Assembly: GCF_028737265.1 (NCBI RefSeq) | Contig: NZ_JAQZAK010000002.1 | Coordinates: 1,054,001 to 1,118,000 of the forward strand | Origin: Actinomycetospora callitridis | Lineage (GTDB): Bacteria > Actinomycetota > Actinomycetes > Mycobacteriales > Pseudonocardiaceae | Direction of reading: 5' to 3' | DNA length: 64,000 nucleotides | Shown: in pieces, positions 50,923 through 60,193 of the stretch | How positions within the stretch are numbered: position 1 is the stretch's first letter | How the letters are laid out: every line of letters begins with the position of its first letter | Notes under the pieces: generated by a model | What the model saw: only the letters and a program-made list of their open reading frames with translations | Told to the model about the DNA's origin: nothing | The model's database searches: none | Translations under genes and position numbers: made by a program

Positions 50923-51375
50923 TCACCTCGGTGCGATGTCGTCGGCGCAGTTCGACCAGGCCTGCCAGCCCTGCTCGGCCCGGACCCGGTCGCCGACGAG
51001 GATCTGCTGCTCACGGCTCGCGTCGTCGGCCTGCGGGGCGAACTGGCCGCCCCCGTACGCGGACCACGTGCGGGGGCTGAGCTGCAGCCCGCCGTGGTGG
51101 CCGTTGCCGGTGTCGGCGTGCCAGTCGCCGCCGGTCTCGCACCGGGCGATGGTGTCCCAGGGCTCTGCCGGGGCCGCGAGGGTCCCGGACGGGAGGGCCG
51201 CCGGAGAGGTCACGGCGGCGCCGGGCGCTGCCGGTGCCGACGCGGGAGCCCCGGGCGGTACCGGAGGAGGAGGGAGCGGCGGTGCGGCGACGCCGGTCGC
51301 GCCGCACGCGCCGGCGACCAGGGCGGCAACGACGCCGAGCTGCGCGATGGCGCCCCTGCGGTCGAGGATGGACAT
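50923..51375 (-). CDS. resuscitation-promoting-factor-like transglycosylase
   Basis: This 150-residue secreted protein has an N-terminal signal ending near a possible lipobox (AGAC), a Pro/Ala spacer, and a C-terminal Rpf domain (about residues 70-150) that cleaves peptidoglycan glycan strands. The domain opens WDTIARCETGGDWHADTGNG; the Glu in RCETGG is the catalytic acid. It continues HHGGLQLSPRTWSAYGGGQF and ends VRAEQGWQAWSNCADD. Two cysteines can form the family disulfide. Rpf proteins promote growth of dormant actinobacteria. A degenerate copy of its 3' end lies 300 bp away. Confidence 0.88.
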   Translation of the reverse strand: MSILDRRGAIAQLGVVAALVAGACGATGVAAPPLPPPPVPPGAPASAPAAPGAAVTSPAALPSGTLAAPAEPWDTIARCETGGDWHADTGNGHHGGLQLSPRTWSAYGGGQFAPQADDASREQQILVGDRVRAEQGWQAWSNCADDIAPR

Positions 51376-51914
51376 GGGTCGTCCCGTCGACGGATGTCCG
51401 GGCCGACCAGCACCGTCTGCAGGTGTATGGGCGGCTCCGCCCGTTCCGCTGGCTCGGCGAGCGCCTCACAGGGACCGGCGGGCGGTGAGGACACGATCGG
51501 TCCCGGCGCATCGTGTCCGTGCGGTTTCCCGATCGTGACGGCGTTGACACTGTGTCCGCAACCGTCTGCCTCGGACGCGGCAGGTGTGCACGCGGGCCAC
51601 GAAGATCAGCGTTCAGTCATACCGGCTTGCCCCCGCCCACAGTCCGGCCTCCCGGCTTGGCCTCCGGCCACCCCGAGCCCGTCACCACCGCGCCTGGGGA
51701 TGCGGGGCGGCGAGCGCCCCGCTTCGGCTGCTAGTGCTCCGGCGCGCGGTCGCCGAGGACGCGGCCAATGGCGGGCAGCGCGTCAGCGGGACCCCGGACC
51801 AGGATGATCGGGTCGCGGCGTCGCCGCGGATGGGCGGGGGCGCCGGGAACAGTTTGATCGTCACGGTCTGTCCTTCCGTGAACTCCAGGGAACGCGAACG
51901 GAGGGTCCCGTGCG
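51376..51914. other. 539-bp gap, no supported gene
   Basis: Leader and promoter of the Rpf-like gene are expected near 51376. Around 51735-51900 a minus-strand stretch (GQTVTIKLFPAPPPI) might be debris. Nothing else is supported. Confidence 0.3.
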
Positions 51915-52640
51915 CTCGCGCACCGTTCACTCAGCCGGTGACGGGGCGAACGCGGCGACGCGCGAGGTCGTCCGCGCAGCGCTGCAACAGGTCTGCGAGC
52001 AGCGAGAGCCAGTACGGCATCCGGTTCAGCGCGCCTTCCGCCCGAAGGTTGCCGATGCCCCGCTGGGGGGTCGTTGCGCCCGAGGCGTCGCGTCGTGCCC
52101 ATCCGTCGAGGATCAGCACTATTCGCGGTAGTACGCGAAGCCGTACCGGTCGCACAAGTCGCGCGCCTCGGCAACGGCGGCGGTCATCGCGGGAACGTCT
52201 CGGCGCAGGTGGTGTGGGATCGCGGCATGGGCCAGGGGCCGCGGCGAGGCTGTAGGGGTGGTCGATCTCCCGGGCGAGCGCGATGGCGTCGCGGCAGCTC
52301 GCCAAGGCCGCGTGTTCGTCTCCGAGCAGCCAGTGGGCGTGCGCGGCACATGCCCGGGCGGGCCGGGTGCCGGCGCAGCTCGTGCCCGTCGCCGGAGAGC
52401 GTGGCTGCGAGCTGGAAGTGGCGCGCGGCGTCGGCGGGCATCCCCCGGCTGAAGGCGGCGCCGGCGACAGCGAAATGCGCCCGGGCCGCTCCGTTCGGGA
52501 TCGGGATCGGGATCGACCATGGCCAGACCCGGGACGCCACGCGGTAACCGTCGGCGATGCGCCCCTGGACCTGCCGCGACGTCCGCAGCGCGCGCGGATC
52601 AAGAACGAGAATGCCCTGAAAGGGGGGTTGACGGAGTGAG
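51915..52640 (-). pseudogene. TPR/helical regulator C-terminus remnant
   Basis: Frame pieces read ARACAAHAHWLLGDEHAALA, then SCRDAIALAREIDHPYSLAA, then GFAYYRE and ILDGWARRD, then EGALNRMPYWLSLLADLLQR. This is the helical repeat C-terminus of LuxR/adenylate-cyclase/BTAD-type ATPase regulators. Frameshifts separate the pieces and no N-terminus, ATPase or HTH is found. Confidence 0.65.
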
Positions 52641-52945
52641 GCCATCAGAATGTGGGCTGATACGGCGACGGCGGGCCACCCCGGGAACGACTCGGTGCCG
52701 ACCGTTCCGGGGAGCTAAACCCTCGATGATCCCGTATCCAGGTCCGGCTGTCGGAGAGCACGCCCGCGCCTCGTTCAGCGCGGAGAAGAAGGAGCAGTCA
52801 ATGCTTCTCGCGACGCAACGTCGCTTCTGGTGGCGGCCGGACGCGGCGGCGTCTTGAGGTAGCTGATGTAGAAACCGGTGATCGGCCCGTCGCACGGAGG
52901 AGGGGATCGATCAGAAGGCGACCCTGTTGCGCGATCCGGGCGCGT
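52641..52945. other. 305-bp gap, no supported gene
   Basis: Nothing recognisable is seen apart from low-similarity debris. Confidence 0.3.
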
Positions 52946-53302
52946 TCAGCCCTTGACGTAGGCGCGCTTCTCGGCGACCAGACCGTCCCGGACGGTGAAG
53001 ACGTCGACGCCCCGCACGTGCCCGGTGCCCCAGTCATAGCGCCAGCACACGACGACCCGATCCGAGGCCTCGATGAGCTCCTCGGTGTGGAACGCACCGT
53101 CCGGGGATCTGCGGAATAGTTGCTCCCAGGCGGCTCGCACATGATCGGCGCCCTCGTGCCGGACGCCGTCGGGGGGCGTGGTGTCGTCGAAGACGCAGTC
53201 CGGCGTCATCGCGGCCATGATGCCGTCGAGGTCTTGGGCTGCGAAGGCGGTCTGGAAGCGGGCCACCGCATCGAGCGGCCGGACGCCCGTCACGGCGTTC
53301 AC
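52946..53302 (-). CDS. SnoaL-like/NTF2-fold protein
   Basis: This 118-residue NTF2-like protein opens VNAVTGVRPLDAVARFQTAF. It continues AAQDLDGIMAAMTPDCVFDD, EELIEASDRVVVCWRYDWG and TGHVRGVDVFTVRDGLV. This is the SnoaL-like domain of polyketide-type cyclases and ketosteroid-isomerase-like proteins. It starts at GTG overlapping the cupin stop (GTGA), so it is expressed with it. It may act on the same small substrate as the cupin. Confidence 0.85.
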   Translation of the reverse strand: MNAVTGVRPLDAVARFQTAFAAQDLDGIMAAMTPDCVFDDTTPPDGVRHEGADHVRAAWEQLFRRSPDGAFHTEELIEASDRVVVCWRYDWGTGHVRGVDVFTVRDGLVAEKRAYVKG

Positions 53303-53658
53303 GTCCGCGCGTAGTTCGACGCGCCCCACCAGTCCACGACGACCACCGGGGTGTCGCCGACCACCCAGGCGTCGTGGCCTGAGGGCAGAGCGGTGACCTG
53401 CCCTCGTGTGGCGTCGAACTCCTCGCCGTCGATCATGCGAATCCGCAGGGTGCCGTCGAGGTGGTTTTGGAAGTGCGGGGCCTCGCACAGCTCGGTGCCC
53501 CCGAGCGGTCGGACGTCGTTCGACCACCGCCAGCCGGGTTCGAGGGTGAGCCGGCCGGTCTCGGCTCCGCCGATGCGCACGATGTCGACCCGGCCGTGCG
53601 GGAATTGCCGCGTCTCGGTGGGGTTCGCGAAGTCCTGCTGCTCGTAGCTGACGCCCAT
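53299..53658 (-). CDS. cupin-domain protein
   Basis: This 119-residue cupin resembles the protein at 36301-36663, with similar spacing of LTLEPGWRWSNDVRPLGGTE, HFQNHLDGTLRIRMIDG and LPSGHDAWVVGDTPVVVVDW. GGAGGACGTC lies just before the ATG. It is divergent from the large BTAD-ATPase gene, 64 bp apart, and is coupled to the SnoaL-like gene. The metal-binding His pattern is partly kept (SGHDAW). Confidence 0.87.
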   Translation of the reverse strand: MGVSYEQQDFANPTETRQFPHGRVDIVRIGGAETGRLTLEPGWRWSNDVRPLGGTELCEAPHFQNHLDGTLRIRMIDGEEFDATRGQVTALPSGHDAWVVGDTPVVVVDWWGASNYART

Positions 53659-53722
53659 GACGTCCTCCGTCTGTCGTCGGGGATCGGATACGAGGAGGCT
53701 AGGAGCGGGACCTTGCGGTTCC
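53659..53722. promoter_or_regulatory. divergent promoter region, cupin operon and BTAD-ATPase regulator
   Basis: This 64-bp gap separates the two divergent starts. No strong palindrome is visible. The close arrangement makes autoregulation or cross-regulation likely. Confidence 0.35.
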
Positions 53723-56700
53723 ATGGCGGCGGACGACACTGTGGCCGTGCCGCAGGTGCACCTCCAGCTGCTCGGGCGCTTCCAAGTGCGCCGGGAGGGC
53801 AACGAGGTTCCGCCGGGCGCGTTCGGCGGTCGCAAGGTGCGCTCGCTGCTGCGCGTGCTCGCCGTGGCCCGCCCGAACCTGGTACCGCACGACGTGCTGG
53901 TCGAGGCCCTCTGGCCAGACCGGCCGCCGGCGGACCCGGTCGCCAACCTCAACGTGCTCGTCAACCGGGCGCGGCGGGCACTTGGCGATCCCGGCGCCAT
54001 CACGACCGGGACGTCGGGCTACGCGCTGGGCGAGGTCTCCTGCGACCTCGACGAGTTCGACGCCGCGCTGCGGGCGGCGAGGACCGCACACGACGCGGCC
54101 ACGGTGCTCCACGCGGCCACGACCGCGTTGGCGATGTGGGGCGAGCCTCTGGTCGAGGACACCTACGCAGACTGGGCGCGCGAACCCCGCGAACGACTTC
54201 GCCGCGACCGCGTCGATGCTTGTGAGCTGGCCACCGAGGCGGCCCTGACCCTCGGCGACGCCCGGGCGGCCACCGCCACCGCAGCCGAGGCGGTGGCCGC
54301 GGAGCCCCTCCGGGAGGACGCCGTTCACCTCTTGGCACGGGCCCGCGACGCGGCGGGTGACCGGGTCGGGGCGCTGGACACGATCGCCCGGTTCCGACGA
54401 CGGCTCGCCGACCAGCTCGGGCTGGACCCCTCGCCGCCGCTCGAGGCCCTGCGGACGGCGCTGCTGCGCGCGGAGCCGGGCAGAGTCCGCACGTCACGTC
54501 CGACACCGACGGCGACCTTCGAGGGGCTCGCCTTCGCAGGACGCGACGAGGAGGTCGCCGCTCTGCGCTCCGGGGTCGCCGAGCGCAGCGTCGTCGTCGT
54601 GCCCGGGCCGGCGGGGTCCGGGAAGTCCCGCCTGGTTGCGGAGGCGCTGCGGAGCTCGCCGATCCCCGTGGTGGCGGCGCGGGCGTTCTCCTCGGAGCGG
54701 GCGGAGACGTGGGCGCTGGCGCGCACCCTGGTGGCCGAGGCTGTGGCTCTCGACGTGACCGTGGCCGGGAGCCTCCCGCCCCGGATGCGGGACGCTCTGA
54801 GCTGGTTGCTGCCCGAGATCGAGGGCCGGCCCCCGGCCGCAGTTGACGGTGAGAGCCGCCGGGCGCTGGTCCTGGGCGCGACCGTGCGGGTGTTCGAGGC
54901 AGCGAGCACCGAGGGTGCGGTGCTGGTCGTCGACGATCTCCAGTGGGCCGATCCCAGCAGCGTCACCCTGATCGGCTCCCTCCTGGCCCGCGTCACTACG
55001 GTGGCCGCAGTGCTCGCCTTCCGGCCCGACGAGCTCGACCCGGCCGCTCTCGGCGAGATCACCGGCGACCGCGCGGTCACCGAGATCCCGCTCGGCCCGC
55101 TACCCGCTGCGGCCATCGATGGGCTGGTCGACGATCCGGAGCTGGCCCGGGCGTTGCGGACATCGACCGACGGCACGCCGTTCGCTGTCATCGAGGTCCT
55201 GCGCGAGCTCACCACCCGCGGTGTGCTGGGTACCGCCGACGCCGCGCCGATCGCGGTTTCGCTCGGACGGGACGGGCAGCGACGCTCGATCGCCCGCCGC
55301 GTCCGCCGGCTCAACCCCGCCGGCGCAGACCTGCTCACGCTGGTGGCGCTGTCGGGGAGGGAGGTTCCCGCGCGCACGCTGGCCGCCGCGGCGGGCGCCG
55401 ATCCGCGGGCGACGCTCGCGGAGCTCTCGGCGCTCGCTCGCGTCGGGCTGTTGCGTATCGGCGAGTCCGGCTGGGCGCCCGCGCACGACCTCGTGGGCGA
55501 GACCGTCGACGCCACGCTCGTCATCGGTGAGCGCGGCCGCCTGCACGGGCTGCTCGCCGCCGCGCTGGAAGCCGACGGCGCGGAGGACGCCGAGGTGGCC
55601 GGCCATCACCGCGAGGCCGGCGACGGCGCCGCAGCAGCCCGCGCGTACCTGCGCGCGGCGGAGCGGGCGCTTGACCAGCACGCTTTCCGGGAAGCCCGCG
55701 AGCTCGCCACAGTCGGGCTGGGACTGCACCCGCGGCGGACGGTCCGGGTCGAGCTGCTCGACGTACGCGCGCAGTCGCGCTCAGCCCTCGGCGACCTCGA
55801 CGGCGCGCTCGCCGACCTCCACGACGCCCTCGCCAAGGATGCACCCGGCCGAGCGCACCGGATGGCCCGCCTCGCCATGCTGACCTCCGGCGCCCGAGAT
55901 CTGCGCCGCGCCGCCGAGCTGGCCGAGCTCGCCCTGGTCGAGGCCCGCGACGAGCCCGCGGAGCGAGCGACTGCGCTGGAGACCGCCGCCATTCTGGACA
56001 TGAACCTCCAGCTCCACGACCGCGCCCGTATCCGCGCGGAGGAGGCCCTCGGGCTCTACCGGGAGCTCGGTGACGGGCGCGGCATCGCCCGCATCCTCGA
56101 CGGCCGGGCGATGGCCACCTTCCTCGACGGGCGCATCCGCGACGGCGTCGCCCTCTTCGCCCGGGCCGCGCAACTCTTCGCCGACTCCGGCGACCTACTG
56201 CGGGTGATCACACCGCGCTCGACCTGCGGGCACGGCCTGGTCTTCGCCGCCCGCCCGTCCGAAGGTCTCACCGAGACCGACGCCGCGTTGGGGCTCGCCC
56301 GCGAGCTCGGCCACCCCGAAGGCCAGGCGTACGCGTTGTGGCATAGATCCGAGGCCCTCTCAGCGCTCGGCCGGGTCGACGACGCCGAAGCCGACGCGCG
56401 CGAGGCCCTGCGAATCGCCCGCGCCGCCGGACACCGCGGCTGGACGGCCACGGCACACCGGGCCCTGGGAATCGCGCTCCAGACCCGCGGCGACCTCGAC
56501 GCCGCTGCCGCCGCCTTCGCCGACTCGGCCGCCGTCGCCGGCGACACGCTGACCCTGTTCGCCTGCTGGGCCGCCGCACGGTCCGCCCTGGTCGCCGTCG
56601 TCCGAGGGGACCTCGCCGACGCCGAGACCTACACAACCCACGCGCTGCGGACCGGGCCCGGGCTCGGCCGGCACGAGGCCCGATGGGCACGGGTCGAGCT

Positions 56701-56833
56701 CGCCGCCGCCCGCGGCGATCCCCGCTGCGCAGCGTGGGCCACCGACGCGATGCGCGCCGCCGAGGACGCCGGCGCGCACGCCGCCCTCCGCCGACTCGGC
56801 GAGCTCGCCAGGCAACCGGTGGATGGAGCCTAG
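53723..56833 (+). CDS. BTAD-ATPase transcriptional regulator (AfsR/STAND type)
   Basis: This 1036-residue regulator has an N-terminal winged helix and BTAD (about residues 1-250, including HLQLLGRFQVRREGNE and LVEALWPDRPP). A central P-loop ATPase follows, with Walker A in GPAGSGKS (near 299) and Walker B in VLVVDDLQWADP. A long helical C-terminus (from about 560) holds TPR-like repeats. Such proteins act as nutrient- or ligand-activated switches that bind promoters upon ATP-dependent oligomerisation. It is divergent from the cupin/SnoaL operon, the probable target. The start at ATG 53723 is chosen over upstream codons. Confidence 0.9.
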   Translation: MAADDTVAVPQVHLQLLGRFQVRREGNEVPPGAFGGRKVRSLLRVLAVARPNLVPHDVLVEALWPDRPPADPVANLNVLVNRARRALGDPGAITTGTSGYALGEVSCDLDEFDAALRAARTAHDAATVLHAATTALAMWGEPLVEDTYADWAREPRERLRRDRVDACELATEAALTLGDARAATATAAEAVAAEPLREDAVHLLARARDAAGDRVGALDTIARFRRRLADQLGLDPSPPLEALRTALLRAEPGRVRTSRPTPTATFEGLAFAGRDEEVAALRSGVAERSVVVVPGPAGSGKSRLVAEALRSSPIPVVAARAFSSERAETWALARTLVAEAVALDVTVAGSLPPRMRDALSWLLPEIEGRPPAAVDGESRRALVLGATVRVFEAASTEGAVLVVDDLQWADPSSVTLIGSLLARVTTVAAVLAFRPDELDPAALGEITGDRAVTEIPLGPLPAAAIDGLVDDPELARALRTSTDGTPFAVIEVLRELTTRGVLGTADAAPIAVSLGRDGQRRSIARRVRRLNPAGADLLTLVALSGREVPARTLAAAAGADPRATLAELSALARVGLLRIGESGWAPAHDLVGETVDATLVIGERGRLHGLLAAALEADGAEDAEVAGHHREAGDGAAAARAYLRAAERALDQHAFREARELATVGLGLHPRRTVRVELLDVRAQSRSALGDLDGALADLHDALAKDAPGRAHRMARLAMLTSGARDLRRAAELAELALVEARDEPAERATALETAAILDMNLQLHDRARIRAEEALGLYRELGDGRGIARILDGRAMATFLDGRIRDGVALFARAAQLFADSGDLLRVITPRSTCGHGLVFAARPSEGLTETDAALGLARELGHPEGQAYALWHRSEALSALGRVDDAEADAREALRIARAAGHRGWTATAHRALGIALQTRGDLDAAAAAFADSAAVAGDTLTLFACWAAARSALVAVVRGDLADAETYTTHALRTGPGLGRHEARWARVELAAARGDPRCAAWATDAMRAAEDAGAHAALRRLGELARQPVDGA

Positions 56834-57392
56834 GTCGAGCTCGAGCCCCTGACCATCGACGGCTCCGCACGGTCCTCGACGGGCGTGCCGATCTTGTGGT
56901 CGCCGGCGAGCGACGCGACCGACCGCTCACCCTTGGAGCTGAGGCAGCGGCGCACGACCTGCGCTTCGATTGACCGCCGGACAGAGAAGCGGTGATCGGC
57001 TCGCTGACGCGGGGAGTTCGATCGCTCGTACGTGGTGAGGATCGCCCCTGACCAGGGATGAACGAAGCACACCAGATCAGCGACCAGTCACAACGCTGTG
57101 AGCCGGCAACGTGCCGGTCAGGCCATCCATGGGCGCCTCGACGAGCTGATCCACGCTTCGATGCCGCAGCCAGTACACCGCTATCCGCTACGGCGACCGG
57201 CTCACCGAGGCGCCCGTGAGAGCGGGCCGAGGCCCGTACCGGCGTTGGGTGGCCGCTGGCGGGAACGTTCGGTGCGTTCAGCGTCTGGGCTCCGCTCGTC
57301 ACCCACCGCCGGTACTGGTCGGCCCAAGGCGCCCTAGTCGCCGCGCGTCGTAGCCACGCGCAACTCCTCGACCGCCTCGGCACACTGCGCAG
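56834..57392. other. 559-bp gap, no supported gene
   Basis: No gene is supported. A short plus-strand stretch near 56865-56970 (VLDGRADLVVAGERRDRPLT) weakly recalls a DUF427 end but has no rest. Promoter or decayed sequence is likely. Confidence 0.3.
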
Positions 57393-58244
57393 ATGGGGTG
57401 GACGGTCAAGGAGAACGTGGAGGAGTTCTGGCGCGCGACGGAGCCCTACCTCCGAGCGCACCGGGTGACCTCGACGATCGTGCTCTCGATCGTCGACACG
57501 CTGCGTACGCGGAGTACGGGCGCCTACTCCGGTCCGCCGGAGCTAGCGTGGTGGGACCCCGGCGACGGGGTGTCGGGGCTGATCGTCCACACCCCGCCGT
57601 ACCGGCCACTGGTGTCGACGATGTCGGCGGAGGCCGCCGCCGCCTGGACCGTGGGCCGTCCACGCCCCGAGCGGATATTGGGGCCGTCGGACACGGTCGA
57701 GCACCTGGCCCAGGCTTGGGGCGCGGTCCCCGAGGTCATTGTCGCGGAGCGACTGCACCGCCTCGACGTCCTACGATCCCCGGGCAACCCTGCGCCGACC
57801 CGGATCGCCGGTGACGCGGAGCGGAACCTCCTCTGGGCGTGGCTGCAGGCGTTCCGCGACGAGGCAGTCCCCAACGACCCGCCCCCAGACCGCGCGCCGC
57901 TCGACGCGGCCGTCGACGAGGGACGTATTGCGGTCGCGGTGCCGGACGGTGAGCCGGTCGCCTACGCCGCGGTGAGCCCGAGCCTCATGCGATCCTCCCG
58001 CATCGCCCCGGTGTACACGCCACCCGCGCACCGCGGCCGGGGCTACGGGGCGGCGGTCACCGCGGCCGCCGCACGGATCGCCCTCGCGCGGGGCGACGAG
58101 GAGGTCCTGCTGTTCACCGACCTCGCCAACCCGACGAGCAACCGGCTCTACGCCCGGCTCGGATTCGTCGGGGTCGCCGACATCGTCGACGCGGCGCTGA
58201 TGCCCGTGGCTGGATCGAGATCACCGGGTACCGGCCTCCCCTAA
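57393..58244 (+). CDS. GNAT-family acetyltransferase
   Basis: This 283-residue protein has an N-terminal variable part (MGWTVKENVEEFWRATEPYL) and a C-terminal GNAT fold (about 140-270). The motif A RxxGxGxA is seen as PAHRGRGYGAAVTAAAARIA, followed by LFTDLANPTSNRLYARLGF. The two-part layout matches FR47/MSHD-like acyltransferases of actinobacteria. The substrate is unknown. It stands alone, with a weak ribosome site. Confidence 0.8.
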   Translation: MGWTVKENVEEFWRATEPYLRAHRVTSTIVLSIVDTLRTRSTGAYSGPPELAWWDPGDGVSGLIVHTPPYRPLVSTMSAEAAAAWTVGRPRPERILGPSDTVEHLAQAWGAVPEVIVAERLHRLDVLRSPGNPAPTRIAGDAERNLLWAWLQAFRDEAVPNDPPPDRAPLDAAVDEGRIAVAVPDGEPVAYAAVSPSLMRSSRIAPVYTPPAHRGRGYGAAVTAAAARIALARGDEEVLLFTDLANPTSNRLYARLGFVGVADIVDAALMPVAGSRSPGTGLP

Positions 58245-59065
58245 CCTCACGTGGCCCGTGCTGGGCGGGCGCGTACCCGCCGTCGGCAGTGTCGGCTTCG
58301 GCGCGGCGATCAGGGCGGCCGTCGGGCGGTGCCCGACGTCCCGTGAGTCGGCGGCGGCGCCCTTTGCTGCGGCCGTTGCACCGCCACCTTCTGCCGGGCC
58401 TCTGTCAGGACGGCGGTCGAGCAGCGAACGAGCACAACTCGAGTTGGCCCGAACGCGCAGCCTTCTCTGCTTCACGGGCGGCCCTGGGGCCGGGAGGGAT
58501 GAGCTCACGCAGGTACATCCGACTGCCGGTGACAGGGTCCCATCCGGCGAAGAGGGAGACCCGCAGTTATCCGCTCGGCAACGTCTCAACCGTGCCTCGC
58601 TGGCACTCCAACCGCACCACGGGCCTACGGTAGCCGCCGTTTCGCACCACGACCCGCACCACGGGGCCCGCAGGGCGGCTTGAGGCATTGACTCATGTCA
58701 CCGAGCCGGCGGCTCAGGAAGTGACGGGACCTGTTGGGCTCGTTCCGGCGCCTTGCCGTCGGTGAGCGCTTCGTCCGCTGAGCTGGGCGGACGCCGGCGG
58801 CCTGGTTCCGAGCATGGCTGCCTCGGGTGGGCCCTCGCCCATCATTCCGTGGGGGAGAAGTGTGGGAACGCTCGTACTTGCTCAGGCCATGATCAACCGC
58901 CGGTAGCCGAGGACGGAGGCGGCAGTAGCGCTACAGCGTCACCCCTTGCTCTCCGACCGGGCCAGTGCCGATCGGCGCCGCTCGCTGTCGGTGCGCCGAT
59001 GCGACCGCGGCGGCGTGACGAGCGCGCCGGCCATCAGCTATCCCGCCACCGACCGAGCGGCGGCC
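58245..59065 (-). pseudogene. gap containing tyrosine-recombinase N-terminal fragment
   Basis: At about 58405-58570 on the minus strand a frame reads LFAGWDPVTGSRMYLREL, then GPRAAREAEKAARSGQLELC. This is the arm-binding N-terminal segment of phage-type integrases (GxDPxTGxRxYLRExVP...EAEKxRT). It stops soon after, without the catalytic domain. The remaining several hundred bases are gene-free. Confidence 0.5.
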
Positions 59066-59236
59066 TCAAGGCGAGCGCTCGACCGCCTTGCCGCCCAGCA
59101 GGAGGGCGAGGCCCGCCGCTGCTGCCGAGAGGACGCCCACTACCGCCCCCTCGAGCTCGGCATCGGCGATCGCACCCTCGGCGAACGCCCCAAGCGCTGC
59201 GGCAATCGCGGCTGCCTTGATCTCGGTACCCATCAT
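59066..59236 (-). CDS. small Ala-rich membrane protein
   Basis: This 56-residue frame starts with MMGTEIKAAAIAAALGAFAE and continues AELEGAVVGVLSAAAAGLAL before ending LLLGGKAVERSP. It has a strongly hydrophobic C-terminal helix. It begins two bases after the stop of the larger membrane-protein gene, with AGGA just before the ATG. It may be a partner or stabiliser of that protein. The family is unknown. Confidence 0.55.
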   Translation of the reverse strand: MMGTEIKAAAIAAALGAFAEGAIADAELEGAVVGVLSAAAAGLALLLGGKAVERSP

Positions 59237-59238
59237 TC

Positions 59239-60027
59239 CTACTCGTCGAAGGTAGATGCGTTGTCAGGACGGTCGGCTGTTCGAGCGCGCACCAGCCGTA
59301 CGCCGGTCGCAAGCAGCCACACGAGCCAGGCGGCGAAGCCGGGCAGCCCCACGAACAGGAGCGCCGAGCCGTCCGCGATCGCGAGGTTGGCCGCCCCGGC
59401 GGCGAGCAACAGGCCTCCCCCGGCCACGCCGAGCAGACGCTGCCACGGCGGCGTCAGCCGGCTCGTATGAGCCGCCAGCGCAGCGCAGATGAGGGTGGTG
59501 CCGAGCGCCGGCAGCGCCAGCGCGAACGCTGCTGCATGCAGCTGCCAGGCGAGCTCGAACGCCGGGCTCGGCTCGGCGAGCTCGCCGGCGGACAGCACGA
59601 CTCCGATCCACAGCACGGTGGAGAGCGCGAAGACCGCCGAGAGAGTTGCGCCTGCGGCCACCGCGAGGCGCGACCAGTCCGCGCCCGCACCCCCGCGACG
59701 TCCGACGAGCCCGTGGAGACCGGTCAGGAACCCGAGCAGCAGCGGCAGGTTCAGCGCCTCCTGGCCGACCGCGATCGCGACCGCGACCCGGTTCTCCACG
59801 TGGAAGGCGAGCACCTCTTCGATCGGGTCCCCGAAGGTGGGCGCTCCGACCAGCACCGCGTTCTGGATCGTCACCGACGCTGCGAGCGCGATCGCCGCCG
59901 CGCCGACGACCCGCTCTCGGAGCGGGGTGGTCCCCGTCGTCGCCGCTGCGGTCCATGCCGCGAGCTTCGCCTGGACCCGGACCTGCCGGTTCTCTGGCGC
60001 GGTGAGTTCTGCTGTCTGGGTTCTCAC
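59239..60027 (-). CDS. multi-pass membrane protein of unknown function
   Basis: This 262-residue protein has about six membrane helices (for example ALNLPLLLGFLTGLHGLVG and LVWLLATGVRLVR) and a short charged N-terminus. An AAGGAG site lies nine bases before the GTG start. It is cotranscribed with the small hydrophobic protein downstream. It does not match a transporter family I can name; polar residues in the loops are few. Confidence 0.7.
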   Translation of the reverse strand: MRTQTAELTAPENRQVRVQAKLAAWTAAATTGTTPLRERVVGAAAIALAASVTIQNAVLVGAPTFGDPIEEVLAFHVENRVAVAIAVGQEALNLPLLLGFLTGLHGLVGRRGGAGADWSRLAVAAGATLSAVFALSTVLWIGVVLSAGELAEPSPAFELAWQLHAAAFALALPALGTTLICAALAAHTSRLTPPWQRLLGVAGGGLLLAAGAANLAIADGSALLFVGLPGFAAWLVWLLATGVRLVRARTADRPDNASTFDE

Positions 60028-60193
60028 GTCGTTACTCCTTCGTCTCAGTCGGATGGCGGGTTGTCGAGCAGGTTCGGGTGTTCGTTCGGATGGTCATCGG
60101 TTCTTCCTTGCGAGAGGAGCGGTCCGTCCGACGGAGTAGCGGCAGGTCAGGACGTGCACATGTACGGGTGGGTCGTTCTCGTCGGTCCGGTCG

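Noticed and set aside
56865..56970. DUF427-like tail (VLDGRADLVVAGERRDRPLT)
   Set aside because: The match is one short segment only; it could be chance.
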